DNA of 37,208 nucleotides from Treponema sp. (GTDB lineage Bacteria > Spirochaetota > Spirochaetia > Treponematales > Treponemataceae), in the NCBI GenBank assembly GCA_017619795.1, contig JAFZRP010000064.1:1-37208 (forward strand), in the 5' to 3' direction. Every line of letters starts with the position of its first letter. Within the stretch, counting starts at the first letter, position 1. The position numbers and the translations under genes are program-made. Under the pieces are notes generated by a model. That model made no database searches and had not been told where the DNA came from. It saw only the letters and a list, made by a program, of their open reading frames with translations. Below are positions 28,702 to 37,208 of the stretch, piece by piece.

Positions 28702-31097
28702 AAAAGAAAACAGATAATAATGATATTGAAAATAAAAAGATTGAAAAAACTGAAAACAAAACAGTTGAAACTAACGCTGAAACAACTACCGAAGTTACAG
28801 CTACAAAAAAGACTCCTAAGAAGGTTAAGCTAAACCAGAAGGAAGAAAAAATTGTTCCTGTAAAAAAGCTTCCTTCAAAGCTTAAGAAGACTTACACAGA
28901 AAAGCAGCTGGAGAAAAAGCTTTTTAAGAATGTATACATTCCTGAAGACAAAAAATATCTTCAGTCTCTGTTTAAGGAAAGCGGAAAAAATAAAAAGGAT
29001 GTTGCAGTTTACTCTATTCCTTCAGATAAAATGTTCACTAAGAAAGAAGCTGCTCATCTTAAATTGATTGTAAAAGAGATTAAGAGTCAGAAAAACAGAA
29101 TCAGATGGATTCCGCTTGTTGCTACAGTTGCCTTTATTGCCGCTGTAATCGTAGTCATCTCTCTTACAAAGAACATTATTGCTAAAAACGCAATTAAATC
29201 TGTCTGCGAAACAACCTTCGAAGCAAAGTGTGATATTGAATATCTTAACGTAAGCTTTATTAATTCTTACTTTAAGATGCGCGGTTTTGAAATTGCAAAC
29301 AAAAACGAGCCGATGAAAAATCTTGTTTCAATCGAATCTGTTGTTTTTGATTTTGATATGCTCCAGCTTTTAAAAGCACGCTTTGTTGCAAATGAGCTTT
29401 CAGTAACCGGAGTAGATACAAATACCGACAGAAAATATTCCGGCGACATTTCTGACAAGCTTCGAGCAAAGATTGAAAAGAAAAAGGCAAAGAAGGCTCA
29501 AAAAGCTGCAAAAGCAGAAAACTCTGCATTTATGAAAACACTTTCAGAAAAGTCTGATCTTGCAATGGATACACTTAAGAGTTCTGTTACCGGACTTTTT
29601 GATCAGTACAATCCTCAGACAATCATAGACAACATTTATTCTCAGCTTCAGACACCAGATGCTGCAAAACAGGCTGAAGTTGATGCAAAAGCTCTTGTTG
29701 CAAAGTATCAGGCAATGCCAGCTGAGCTTGGTGCTAAAGTTATTGTGCTTAAGGCTTCTGCAGAAGAAATTGCAAAAATCAATATCAACGACCTTAAAGC
29801 AAACCCAACAAAAATACAGCCTGCAATTGAAACAATAAATGCCGCCTACAAAGAAGCTCAGAACCTTAAGACAGAAACAGACAGTATGGCAAAGGACCTT
29901 CAGGCAGATTTAGGAAAAACAAAAGAAATCGCAGCAGGACTTCAGGCTTCAATCAAGCACGATTCAAACCTTGTAAGCTCAGAGATTTCTAAAATCACTG
30001 CACTTGATATTTCCGACGGAAAACGATTTATTACAGGAACCTTTGACAACATTGCTTACCAGGTTTTAGGAAAATATTATCCTTATGCAAAAAAGGCTAC
30101 TGATTATCTTATAGAAGCAAAGAATGCTGCAAAAGATAAGGATCCTTCTGCCAAAAAGCCAAAGAAAGAAAAAAAGGAAAAGGAATCTACAGTTGCAAAC
30201 CGTTCAGAAGGAAGAACAGTTTACTACAAAAATAACGATGCTCCTAAGTTCTGGATTAAAAAGGCTGCCGGCTCAGGTCCTAATTTTGCGTTTACAGCTC
30301 AGAACATAACAAACGACATGGATCGTACAGGCAAACCTGCTACAGCAGACGTTCAGCTTACTCTTTCCGATATAATTCATTCAGCAAAGCTTGCTGTTGA
30401 TGTGCGCACAGACTCAAAGGAACCGCTCATTCTTGCAGACTACAACTGCGACAAGCTGCCTTTAGACTACCCTACAAGCAAGTTCGGCGATGCTCCTGGC
30501 GTTCCAGGAATTAAGACAGACAGTAATCTTGATTTTGTTTTGAAAATCTATGAAGACGATGGCTTTAATATTGGTGGAACAGGAAACTTTACAAACATGA
30601 ACATTACAGCCGTTCCGTTTGAGCCTGCTTTTGCTTACGAGATTTATGCAAATACACTTGCAAACATAAAGGAAATGGAGCTTTCTGCCGCAATCGGCTA
30701 CACTCTTTCTAAAGGCTTCGACCTCGATCTTTATTCCGATATAGACAAGCAGTTTATTTCCGCTCTTAATAAGGAGCTTTTGAACCAGCTTGCAAGCTTT
30801 AAGTCAAAGGCAGAAAAAGAAATAATTGCCAAGATTAACGAGCTTACCGGTGGTGCTTTAGGCGAAATAAACAGTTTTGAGGACATAAAGGGCAAGCTTA
30901 CAGGTTATGCCGATTACGTAAACAATTATACAAAGCAGCTTGAAGCTAAAAAGAAGGAAGCTGAAAACCTTTTGAACAAAGCTGTTGACGATGCAAAGAA
31001 TAAAGCAACAGACGCTGCTAAAAAGCAGGCTGATGATGCTACAAAGAAAGCAAAGGATGCAGCAAAAGACAAGCTGAAAGGATTCTTAGGCAACTAA
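28698..31097 (+). CDS. TIGR03545-like, AsmA-like membrane protein
   Basis: 799 residues. A charged cytoplasmic part (1-133) is followed by one membrane segment (about 137-157). Then comes a stretch like the AsmA N-terminus (VCETTFEAKCDIEYLNVSFI, then FKMRGFEIANKNEPMKNLVSI and LKARFVANELSVTGVD). A Lys/Ala coiled coil (about 255-275), a long helical centre, a beta-rich region (about 520-690) and a coiled Ala/Lys tail complete it. AsmA-like proteins such as YhdP and TamB carry lipid across the periplasm; whether this one does is inference. The family assignment is by pattern and context. Confidence 0.72.
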   Translation: MKKKTDNNDIENKKIEKTENKTVETNAETTTEVTATKKTPKKVKLNQKEEKIVPVKKLPSKLKKTYTEKQLEKKLFKNVYIPEDKKYLQSLFKESGKNKKDVAVYSIPSDKMFTKKEAAHLKLIVKEIKSQKNRIRWIPLVATVAFIAAVIVVISLTKNIIAKNAIKSVCETTFEAKCDIEYLNVSFINSYFKMRGFEIANKNEPMKNLVSIESVVFDFDMLQLLKARFVANELSVTGVDTNTDRKYSGDISDKLRAKIEKKKAKKAQKAAKAENSAFMKTLSEKSDLAMDTLKSSVTGLFDQYNPQTIIDNIYSQLQTPDAAKQAEVDAKALVAKYQAMPAELGAKVIVLKASAEEIAKININDLKANPTKIQPAIETINAAYKEAQNLKTETDSMAKDLQADLGKTKEIAAGLQASIKHDSNLVSSEISKITALDISDGKRFITGTFDNIAYQVLGKYYPYAKKATDYLIEAKNAAKDKDPSAKKPKKEKKEKESTVANRSEGRTVYYKNNDAPKFWIKKAAGSGPNFAFTAQNITNDMDRTGKPATADVQLTLSDIIHSAKLAVDVRTDSKEPLILADYNCDKLPLDYPTSKFGDAPGVPGIKTDSNLDFVLKIYEDDGFNIGGTGNFTNMNITAVPFEPAFAYEIYANTLANIKEMELSAAIGYTLSKGFDLDLYSDIDKQFISALNKELLNQLASFKSKAEKEIIAKINELTGGALGEINSFEDIKGKLTGYADYVNNYTKQLEAKKKEAENLLNKAVDDAKNKATDAAKKQADDATKKAKDAAKDKLKGFLGN

Positions 31098-31814
31098 ATG
31101 GCACAGCTTTTATGTGAAAATCTTTCGCTTGGATATAATTCGCGGACGATTGTTGAAAATCTTAATTTCTCGGTAAACACAGGGGACTATCTTTGCATTG
31201 TCGGAGAAAACGGTTCCGGTAAATCAACTTTGATGAAAACTATTCTTCGCCTGCTAAAGCCGCTTTCTGGAAAAATAATCACCGGAGACGGACTTTTACC
31301 AGACGAAATCGGGTACCTTCCGCAGCAGACAGAGGTTCAGCGTGATTTCCCGGCTTCGGTAAGCGAAATTGTTCTTTCCGGGTGCCAGTCCCGCTGCGGC
31401 AAAAGACCGTTTTACAACAGGGCCGAAAAAAAACTTGCCGAAGAGAATATAAAAAAGATGGGGATTGAAGCCCTGAAGAAAAACTGCTACAGGGAGCTTT
31501 CCGGCGGACAGCAGCAGAGGGTTCTTCTTGCAAGAGCCTTGTGTGCAACTCAAAAAATGCTTTTACTGGACGAACCAGTTTCCGGACTGGACCCCGTTGT
31601 TACAAAAGAAATGTACACGCTTATTGAGCAGCTCCACAAGGACGGAATAACAATAATAATGATTTCGCACGATATTGAAGCCGCTATCAAATACGCAACC
31701 CATATTCTGCATATTGGAAAAAAGATTTTCTTTGGAACAAAACAGGAATATCTTTCGCAAAAAGACAGCTTAGAAGAGGATGAAAATGATGGACACACTG
31801 ATACAATACTTTAG
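31098..31814 (+). CDS. metal ABC transporter ATP-binding protein (ZnuC/TroB type)
   Basis: 238 residues: Walker A GENGSGKS (36-43), signature LSGGQQQR (134-141), Walker B MLLLDEP (154-160) and switch ISHD. Sequence around it fits the zinc/manganese family. Immediately follows the AsmA-like gene with no gap and overlaps the permease start. No solute-binding (ZnuA-like) gene is next to it, so that component must be elsewhere. Zinc or manganese cannot be told from sequence. Confidence 0.93.
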   Translation: MAQLLCENLSLGYNSRTIVENLNFSVNTGDYLCIVGENGSGKSTLMKTILRLLKPLSGKIITGDGLLPDEIGYLPQQTEVQRDFPASVSEIVLSGCQSRCGKRPFYNRAEKKLAEENIKKMGIEALKKNCYRELSGGQQQRVLLARALCATQKMLLLDEPVSGLDPVVTKEMYTLIEQLHKDGITIIMISHDIEAAIKYATHILHIGKKIFFGTKQEYLSQKDSLEEDENDGHTDTIL

Positions 31815-32619
31815 CTTCTCCTTTGTCCGCTACGCATTTATTGTAGGCGTACTGATTGCACTCTGCTCTTCTCTGCTCGGTGTTACGCTTGTTCTAAAGC
31901 GTTTTTCCTTCATTGGCGACGGACTTTCTCATGTTGCTTTTGGTGCAATGTCTATTGCTGCGGTACTCAATATTTCCAACAACATGTACATTGTGCTTCC
32001 GGTAACGGTAATCTGTGCAATTCTGCTTTTAAAAACAGGCAAAAACACAAAAATCCAGGGAGATGCCGCAATCGCAATGATTTCAGTCGGCTCTCTTGCA
32101 CTCGGCTACCTTTTGATGAATGTTTTTTCTACCTCGGCAAATGTTTCCGGAGATGTGTGCAGTACACTTTTTGGTTCAACATCCATTCTTACGCTGCGAA
32201 AAGGCGAAGTCTGGCTCTGTATCATTCTTTCTGTTTGTGTAATCATAAGCTTTGTGCTTTTCTATAACAAAATCTTTGCCGTTACGTTTGATGAAGCATT
32301 CGCACAGGCAATCGGCACACACGTTCCAATTTACAATCTTGTTATTGCAATCATAATCGCAGTCATTATTGTTCTTTCAATGAATCTGGTAGGCTCACTG
32401 CTTATTTCTGCGCTTGTAATATTCCCAGCCCTTTCGGCAATGCGAGTATTCAAGAGCTTTAAGTCTGTAACAATCTGCTCGGCAATAATTTCTGTTTTGT
32501 GCGCAGTAACAGGCCTTCTTATTTCTATTCTGGCAAGCACCCCGGTTGGAAGCACTATTGTTGCCGCCGATATTTTTGTTTTCCTTGTTTTCTGCATCAT
32601 TGGGGGAATCAAAAAATAA
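31786..32619 (+). CDS. metal ABC transporter permease (ZnuB/TroD type)
   Basis: 277 residues with 8 or 9 membrane segments, ABC-3 family; KRFSFIGDGLSHVAFGA and STPVGSTIVAADIFVF are typical. ATGs occur at 31780, 31786 and 31789. The AGAAGAGG site (31772-31779) abuts 31780 and is spaced 6 bases from 31786, so 31786 is preferred. The gene overlaps its ATPase partner. Confidence 0.93.
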   Translation: MMDTLIQYFSFSFVRYAFIVGVLIALCSSLLGVTLVLKRFSFIGDGLSHVAFGAMSIAAVLNISNNMYIVLPVTVICAILLLKTGKNTKIQGDAAIAMISVGSLALGYLLMNVFSTSANVSGDVCSTLFGSTSILTLRKGEVWLCIILSVCVIISFVLFYNKIFAVTFDEAFAQAIGTHVPIYNLVIAIIIAVIIVLSMNLVGSLLISALVIFPALSAMRVFKSFKSVTICSAIISVLCAVTGLLISILASTPVGSTIVAADIFVFLVFCIIGGIKK

Positions 32620-33114
32620 ATGAAGCGCCTGCTCCCCTTCTTTCTGATAATGATGATGATTTCACTTTTTTCCTGTAAGAAAGCTAAAACTGTCGTTGTA
32701 AATATTGATACTTCAAAAACAGACCTTGACGCCTTATCTGCCGATATTACCAAAATCGACATAGATATGACAAAAATGTCTGTTACAATGATTTATTCTC
32801 AGATTTTCAATATGCTTATTATGCCGGAAGAATACGAGAACAAGACAATTAAGGTAAGCGGAGCCTTCGAGGTTTATCCAAACGAAAACGGAGAAATTGA
32901 CTGCTTTACCCTTACAGTTATGGATGCCACAGCCTGCTGTAAGGAAGGTCTTGATTTTATCTGGCTTGGAGACCACACCTACCCTGACGATTACCCGGAA
33001 GTAGGCGACGAAATTACAATTACCGGTAAATACAAAACCTTCGAAAACGAAGACGGAATTACCCGCAGCTACCTTTACATTTCAGAGCTTATTCCAGTCG
33101 AAGACCGTAAATAA
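32620..33114 (+). CDS. lipoprotein with OB-like domain and Cys pair, metal-uptake associated
   Basis: 164 residues, signal ending in SLFSC (C19 lipidated). A repeat-like segment (KTDLDALSADITKIDIDMTK) comes before a beta-rich domain with IKVSGAFEVYPN, DATACCKEGLDFIW and GDEITITGKY. The CC-K-x-GL element resembles the TCCAAD site of DUF1980 (YcgQ-type) proteins near zinc transporters; this is by eye. The gene starts directly at the permease stop, so it is part of the same operon. Confidence 0.7.
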   Translation: MKRLLPFFLIMMMISLFSCKKAKTVVVNIDTSKTDLDALSADITKIDIDMTKMSVTMIYSQIFNMLIMPEEYENKTIKVSGAFEVYPNENGEIDCFTLTVMDATACCKEGLDFIWLGDHTYPDDYPEVGDEITITGKYKTFENEDGITRSYLYISELIPVEDRK

Positions 33115-34036
33115 AATAATCAAAGAAAAGCTTTCCAACAATATACTTATTGCAGGCAAACTCTGCCATATAGATTATCTTTCCATCTTTATAGTCAAGG
33201 TCTTCGCTCATAGGAGGAGCTTTTATATCTCGGGCATTTTCTTTGTCCAGGAACCATACTTTTGCACCATCCATAGTTTTACCAGTGTCTATTAAAGATT
33301 CCGGTGTATAAACATAAAAGTTTGAGCTGTACAAAGCATAGCTTCTGGAAAGGACGATGTTGCCGGCTGGAGTTACGGCAAAGCCCTGCATATTGTTTTC
33401 TACAGAATAGATTTCAAGCGGCTTTGAAAGATCGTTTACTGCATATTTTGTTACAATTGCGCGGTGAATCTTTCCGTTATAAACAATTTCATTTGTACAA
33501 GGATAGTTGTTATCATCATTGTATTCGCCGACATAAATGTATTTATCATCAGAGAAAATATAAGAAGAGTGATTATTAACCATAATCGGGCTTCCAATTT
33601 CTACCGTCTTATTGTCGCCAAGAAGACTTGCACTGAATTTATAAACGCCATCACTCTCATTTGCAAGATAAAAATATCCGCCAGTATACTGCAAGCCACC
33701 AGTATGACCATAAAAATCCTTTCCGCCGGAAGTCATTGTATAGTAAGTAATTTTTTTGTTCTTTTTGTCAATTTTATAGAGGCGGCTTACTGTATCATCT
33801 GCCATATAGCCGGCGGTTACGTAATAGGCTTCATCATCATTATAAGTGCAGCCCTGAGAAACATAGCCATTATTCAAGCCCGGATTTCTTGCTTCCTTAC
33901 TGCGGATTTTATAATAATCCCAATAAATAAAATATTTACCAATGGCAAGTCCTATCCAGGCAAGTAAAAAAAGCGCAACAGCTCCTCCAACAATTCCCCC
34001 GATAACCTTAGCAATTATTTTAAATATTTTCTTCAT
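33089..34036 (-). CDS. membrane-anchored beta-propeller-like protein
   Basis: 315 residues from ATG 34036 (a GTG at 34039 is an alternative; GAGG is 8 bases before the ATG). One N-terminal membrane segment (about 10-33), then repeats of YY/YF with DGVYKF, GGLQYTGGYFYLANE and DDKYIYVGEYND that suggest a WD40-like propeller outside the membrane. Family unknown. Its last 26 bases overlap the end of the convergent lipoprotein gene and no terminator lies between. Confidence 0.75.
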   Translation of the reverse strand: MKKIFKIIAKVIGGIVGGAVALFLLAWIGLAIGKYFIYWDYYKIRSKEARNPGLNNGYVSQGCTYNDDEAYYVTAGYMADDTVSRLYKIDKKNKKITYYTMTSGGKDFYGHTGGLQYTGGYFYLANESDGVYKFSASLLGDNKTVEIGSPIMVNNHSSYIFSDDKYIYVGEYNDDNNYPCTNEIVYNGKIHRAIVTKYAVNDLSKPLEIYSVENNMQGFAVTPAGNIVLSRSYALYSSNFYVYTPESLIDTGKTMDGAKVWFLDKENARDIKAPPMSEDLDYKDGKIIYMAEFACNKYIVGKLFFDYFIYGLRLE

Positions 34037-34057
34037 CACATAATCCTCTTTGCATTT

Positions 34058-34085
34058 ATTATAAAAGCATTTTACATATATTCAA
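34058..34085 (-). promoter_or_regulatory. promoter of the propeller-like gene
   Basis: Minus strand: TTGAAT (34080-34085), 16-base spacer, TATAAT (34058-34063). Confidence 0.55.
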
Positions 34086-34232
34086 ATAAAAGTCCATTAT
34101 AAATTACTGTTAAAAACAACAAAAAATCAAAAAGTGTCATAAAAAATTACTAATAAGTGTTTATAAAAAAATGGATTTATGATAATTTATACTTATTAAA
34201 ATTCAAAAAAACATGATTAAAAGGAGCTATTC

Positions 34233-35972
34233 ATGTCATCAATCAATATGAAGCAGACAGATCCTACTGCCTGGCTGGAAGAGTATCGGGGAAAAGATTT
34301 TACAGGCTCTTGGCCTACAATGAAGGAGATGTTCGACTTAACAGTTAAACGCTATCCTAACAACAATTGTTTTACAGATTTTGACGGACCTAACGGTTCA
34401 AGACGAACTCTAAACTACACACAGGCAAAAGAAAAAATCGTTGCCCTTGCTAACTGGCTTGCTGCTAACGGTGTAAAATACGGTGACAAGGTTGCTGTTT
34501 CCGGTAAAAACTCACCGGAATGGGCTGTTGTTTATCTTGCAGCTTTTTATGCTGGTGCAACTATCTGCCCTATCGATTACGGTCTACATAATGAAGAAGC
34601 AGAAAACCTTCTTAACACTGCTCAGCCAAAGTTCTTTTTTGTTGATACTGAAAAATATGCTTACTTTACTCAGAAAAAATACAGCTATGAAGTTTATTCT
34701 CTTGCTCCAGAGCATGGCGACAAATATGTTTACAATCTTTCTACAACTGAAACTCCAGAAATTACTTATCCAAAGGAAGATGATATTGCTGCAATCCTGT
34801 TTACAAGTGGAACAACTGGTGTTCCAAAGGGCGTAATGCTCACCCACAAAAACCTTGTAAGCGATACTTATCTTGCACAGACAAACATGAATGTTTATTC
34901 AACAGATGTTTTCTATGCTCTTCTTCCAATTCATCACGCATACACAATGACAGCCGTATTTATTGAAACAATAAGTGTTGGTGCTGAAGTTGTATTCGGT
35001 AAGACAATGGCTGTTAGCCGCATGATGAAGGAGCTTCGTGAAGGAAAAATCACAATGCTTCTTGGTGTTCCACTTCTGTTTAATAAGCTCCTCGCCGGAA
35101 TTATGAAGGGAATTAAGGAAAAAGGCGCTGTCGTATACGGAATCATCAAGTTCCTTATGGGACTTTCTTATGTTATCAAAAAGATTACTAACTGTAATCC
35201 TGGAAAAGTTCTGTTTAAGTCAGTTCTTCAGAAAGCAAATATTAATACTCTCCGAATTGCAATTTGTGGTGGTGGTCCACTTGCTCCAAGCGTATTCAAG
35301 GCATACAACCAGCTTGGTATTGACTTTGTTCAGGGCTACGGTCTTACAGAAACATCTCCAATCATTGCGCTCAACCCTGTTTATGCGTTCAAGATTGAAA
35401 GCGTAGGTAAAAATCTTCGTGAGGTTGAATTCAAAATCATCGACGTTGATGAGAACGGAGTTGGCGAGCTTTGTGTAAAGGGTCCTATGATTATGAAGGG
35501 CTACTACAATATGCCTGAAGAAACAGCAGCTGTATTCACAGAGGACGGCTGGTTTAAGACTGGAGACCTTGGTTCTATAGACAAGGACGGCTACGTTATT
35601 CTTGCCGGACGTGCTAAAAATATGATTGTTACAGACGGTGGAAAGAACGTTTATCCTGAGGAAATTGAAAATGCATTCCAGCTTTACGACGAGCTTGAGC
35701 AGATTACAATTCAGGGCTATCTTGAAAACAAAGATACAAAATCTGAAGGAATTGAAGCTCTTGTTTACCCTGCAGACTCAATGCTTTCAAGAATCAACGT
35801 TCAGCGCGAGGATAAAGCAGCTCAAGACAAAATCCTTGAAGAAGTAAAAGCAATAATTGACAAGGTAAACAAAACCCTGTTGCCATATCAGAGGATTTCT
35901 AAAATCACTATTCTTGAAAAGCCTCTCGAAATGACAACAACAAAGAAAGTAAAACGAAACTACAATAAATAA
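34233..35972 (+). CDS. long-chain acyl-CoA synthetase (AMP-forming)
   Basis: 579 residues of the ANL superfamily: the P-loop-like [11 protein letters not shown] (about 190-200), GYGLTETSP (about 368), GWFKTGDLG (about 439), [21 protein letters not shown] and the C-terminal catalytic Lys region (TTKKVKRN). It activates fatty acid through an acyl-AMP. Possibly used for fatty acids scavenged from the host or rumen. AAAGGAG precedes ATG 34233. The stop is 19 bases before leuS with no terminator, so co-transcription is likely. Confidence 0.92.
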   Translation: MSSINMKQTDPTAWLEEYRGKDFTGSWPTMKEMFDLTVKRYPNNNCFTDFDGPNGSRRTLNYTQAKEKIVALANWLAANGVKYGDKVAVSGKNSPEWAVVYLAAFYAGATICPIDYGLHNEEAENLLNTAQPKFFFVDTEKYAYFTQKKYSYEVYSLAPEHGDKYVYNLSTTETPEITYPKEDDIAAILFTSGTTGVPKGVMLTHKNLVSDTYLAQTNMNVYSTDVFYALLPIHHAYTMTAVFIETISVGAEVVFGKTMAVSRMMKELREGKITMLLGVPLLFNKLLAGIMKGIKEKGAVVYGIIKFLMGLSYVIKKITNCNPGKVLFKSVLQKANINTLRIAICGGGPLAPSVFKAYNQLGIDFVQGYGLTETSPIIALNPVYAFKIESVGKNLREVEFKIIDVDENGVGELCVKGPMIMKGYYNMPEETAAVFTEDGWFKTGDLGSIDKDGYVILAGRAKNMIVTDGGKNVYPEEIENAFQLYDELEQITIQGYLENKDTKSEGIEALVYPADSMLSRINVQREDKAAQDKILEEVKAIIDKVNKTLLPYQRISKITILEKPLEMTTTKKVKRNYNK

Positions 35973-35991
35973 CATACGGAGTGAACAGATT

Positions 35992-37208
35992 ATGTCAAAG
36001 TACCCTTTTGAATCGATTGAACCTAAATGGCAGAAATATTGGGAAGATAATAAAACCTTTAAGGTAGCTGAGGACGAAAAGTATCCTAAGGACAAGAGAA
36101 GATACGTTCTTGATATGTTCCCTTATCCTTCTGCAGCAGGTCTACACGTAGGACACCCTGAAGGTTATACAGCAACAGATATTTATTGCCGCTACCTTCG
36201 AATGAACGGTTATAATGTCCTTCATCCAATGGGGTACGATGCATTTGGTCTTCCAGCAGAAAACTATGCTATTAAGACAGGAACTCACCCGAAAACAACA
36301 ACAAATGCAAATATAGAGCATTTTACAAAGCAGATTAAATCTCTTGGCTTCAGCTACGACTGGGACCGCTGTATTTCTACCTGCGAACCAGACTACTACA
36401 AGTGGACTCAGTGGATTTTCCTCCAGCTCTACAAAAAAGGACTCGCTTACGAAGCTCAGACTCCAATCAACTGGTGTCCAAGCTGTATGACTGGTCTTGC
36501 AAACGAAGAAGTTAAAGACGGTAAATGTGACCGTTGTGGTTCAGAAGTAACTCACAAAACAATCCGACAGTGGATTTTGAAGATTACTGATTATGCAGAC
36601 CGCCTCGATGGTGACCTTGAAGGACTTGACTGGCCAGAAAGTGTAAAGACAATGCAGCACAACTGGATTGGAAAATCAACTGGTGCCGAAGTTACCTTTA
36701 CTGTTGCAGATAAAGACGGAAAACCAACAGACAACAAGCTTGTTGTTTACACTACCCGCTGCGATACTTTGTTTGGTGCAACTTACATGGTTGTTTCACC
36801 TGAGCACAAGATTATTCCAGAAATCACAACTGCAGAACAGAAAGAAGCTGTTCTTAAATATCAGGAAGAAGCTGCAAAGAAATCCGATCTTGAAAGAACA
36901 GACCTTGCAAAAGATAAAACTGGTGTATTCAGTGGAAGCTATGCCATCAACCCTGTAAACGGAAAACTCATTCCAATCTGGATTGCAGATTACGTACTCA
37001 TTTCTTATGGAACTGGTGCAATTATGGCTGTTCCTGCTCACGATAGCCGCGACTGGGAGTTTGCAAAGAAGTTCAATCTTCCAATCATTGAAGTTCTTAA
37101 GAGTGAGGTTGACGTTCAGAAGCAGGCCTGGACAGAAGACGGTATCCACGTAAACTCAGAGTTCCTTGATGGATTGAACAAGCAGGATGCTATAAATAAA
37201 ATGCTCGA
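35992..37208 (+). CDS. leuS: leucyl-tRNA synthetase (partial, 3' end outside the window)
   Basis: The frame is open from ATG 35992 to the window edge (405 codons). It starts [20 protein letters not shown] and carries the class I HVGH signature (52-55, in [10 protein letters not shown]), [17 protein letters not shown], and CPSC...CDRC, a likely zinc pair in the insertion before the editing domain. GGAG lies about 10 bases before the ATG. The KMSKS motif would be beyond the edge. Confidence 0.97.
   Translation, partial: MSKYPFESIEPKWQKYWEDNKTFKVAEDEKYPKDKRRYVLDMFPYPSAAGLHVGHPEGYTATDIYCRYLRMNGYNVLHPMGYDAFGLPAENYAIKTGTHPKTTTNANIEHFTKQIKSLGFSYDWDRCISTCEPDYYKWTQWIFLQLYKKGLAYEAQTPINWCPSCMTGLANEEVKDGKCDRCGSEVTHKTIRQWILKITDYADRLDGDLEGLDWPESVKTMQHNWIGKSTGAEVTFTVADKDGKPTDNKLVVYTTRCDTLFGATYMVVSPEHKIIPEITTAEQKEAVLKYQEEAAKKSDLERTDLAKDKTGVFSGSYAINPVNGKLIPIWIADYVLISYGTGAIMAVPAHDSRDWEFAKKFNLPIIEVLKSEVDVQKQAWTEDGIHVNSEFLDGLNKQDAINKML

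Noticed and set aside
1..37208. CRISPR array, insertion sequence or prophage
   Set aside because: No regularly spaced repeats, transposase with terminal repeats, or phage structural genes were seen; the Rpn gene is transposase-like in name only.

Overview
The window looks like a chromosomal segment of a gut or rumen Treponema-like spirochaete. This rests on AT-rich DNA with strong sigma70-type promoters, double-membrane features (membrane-anchored parvulin-like chaperone, loosely conserved lipoboxes, AsmA-like protein), the TIGR03546/TIGR03545-type gene pair, SpoVG beside ispE, a TrpR/YerC-like regulator, and a cytoplasmic GH95 glycosidase. The species assignment is an inference; no rRNA is present.

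Layout. 1-3.5 kb (+): tail of an upstream gene, a candidate antisense-strand small RNA, a SurA/PpiD-like chaperone and a DUF115/MptE-like protein. 3.5-10.6 kb (-): tilS, a TPR lipid- or envelope-exported protein, an HtrA-like lipoprotein protease and lepA, probably one transcript. 10.7-11.4 kb (-): rplY with its own promoter and terminator. 11.45-11.86 kb: a GC-rich, hairpin-dense element bounded by pieces of tRNA 3' ends, then tRNA-Gln(TTG). 11.9-13.1 kb (-): ispE-spoVG from a promoter that implies a leaderless ispE mRNA. 13.3 kb (+): a hyper-acidic small protein. 13.6-18.35 kb (-): rplU-rpmA, then obgE-nadD-yqeK-LCP-rsfS, a housekeeping block for ribosome assembly, NAD synthesis, Ap4A hydrolysis and envelope assembly. 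18.6-19.7 kb (+): an Rpn-type PD-(D/E)XK nuclease followed in frame by the relic of a second Rpn C-terminus. 19.9-24.15 kb (-): a lipoprotein, a GH95 alpha-L-fucosidase-type enzyme, a TrpR-like regulator and an Mrp/NBP35 Fe-S carrier. 24.3-25.9 kb (+): PutP-like Na+/solute symporter. 26-28 kb (-): membrane-bound EAL phosphodiesterase. 28.2-33.1 kb (+): the TIGR03546/TIGR03545-like pair, a two-gene metal ABC transporter and a CC-containing lipoprotein. 33.1-34.0 kb (-): a membrane-anchored propeller-like protein. 34.2 kb to the end (+): acyl-CoA synthetase and the start of leuS.

Most of the window is ordinary core genome. The parts that deserve attention are the tRNA-tail-bounded GC-rich element (11457-11730), the Rpn locus with a possible intragenic antitoxin start and a downstream in-frame relic, a dispersed palindromic repeat with one copy inside a coding sequence, two promoters that predict leaderless mRNAs, the candidate small RNA at 92-215, and the coupling of an AsmA-like protein to a metal ABC transporter.
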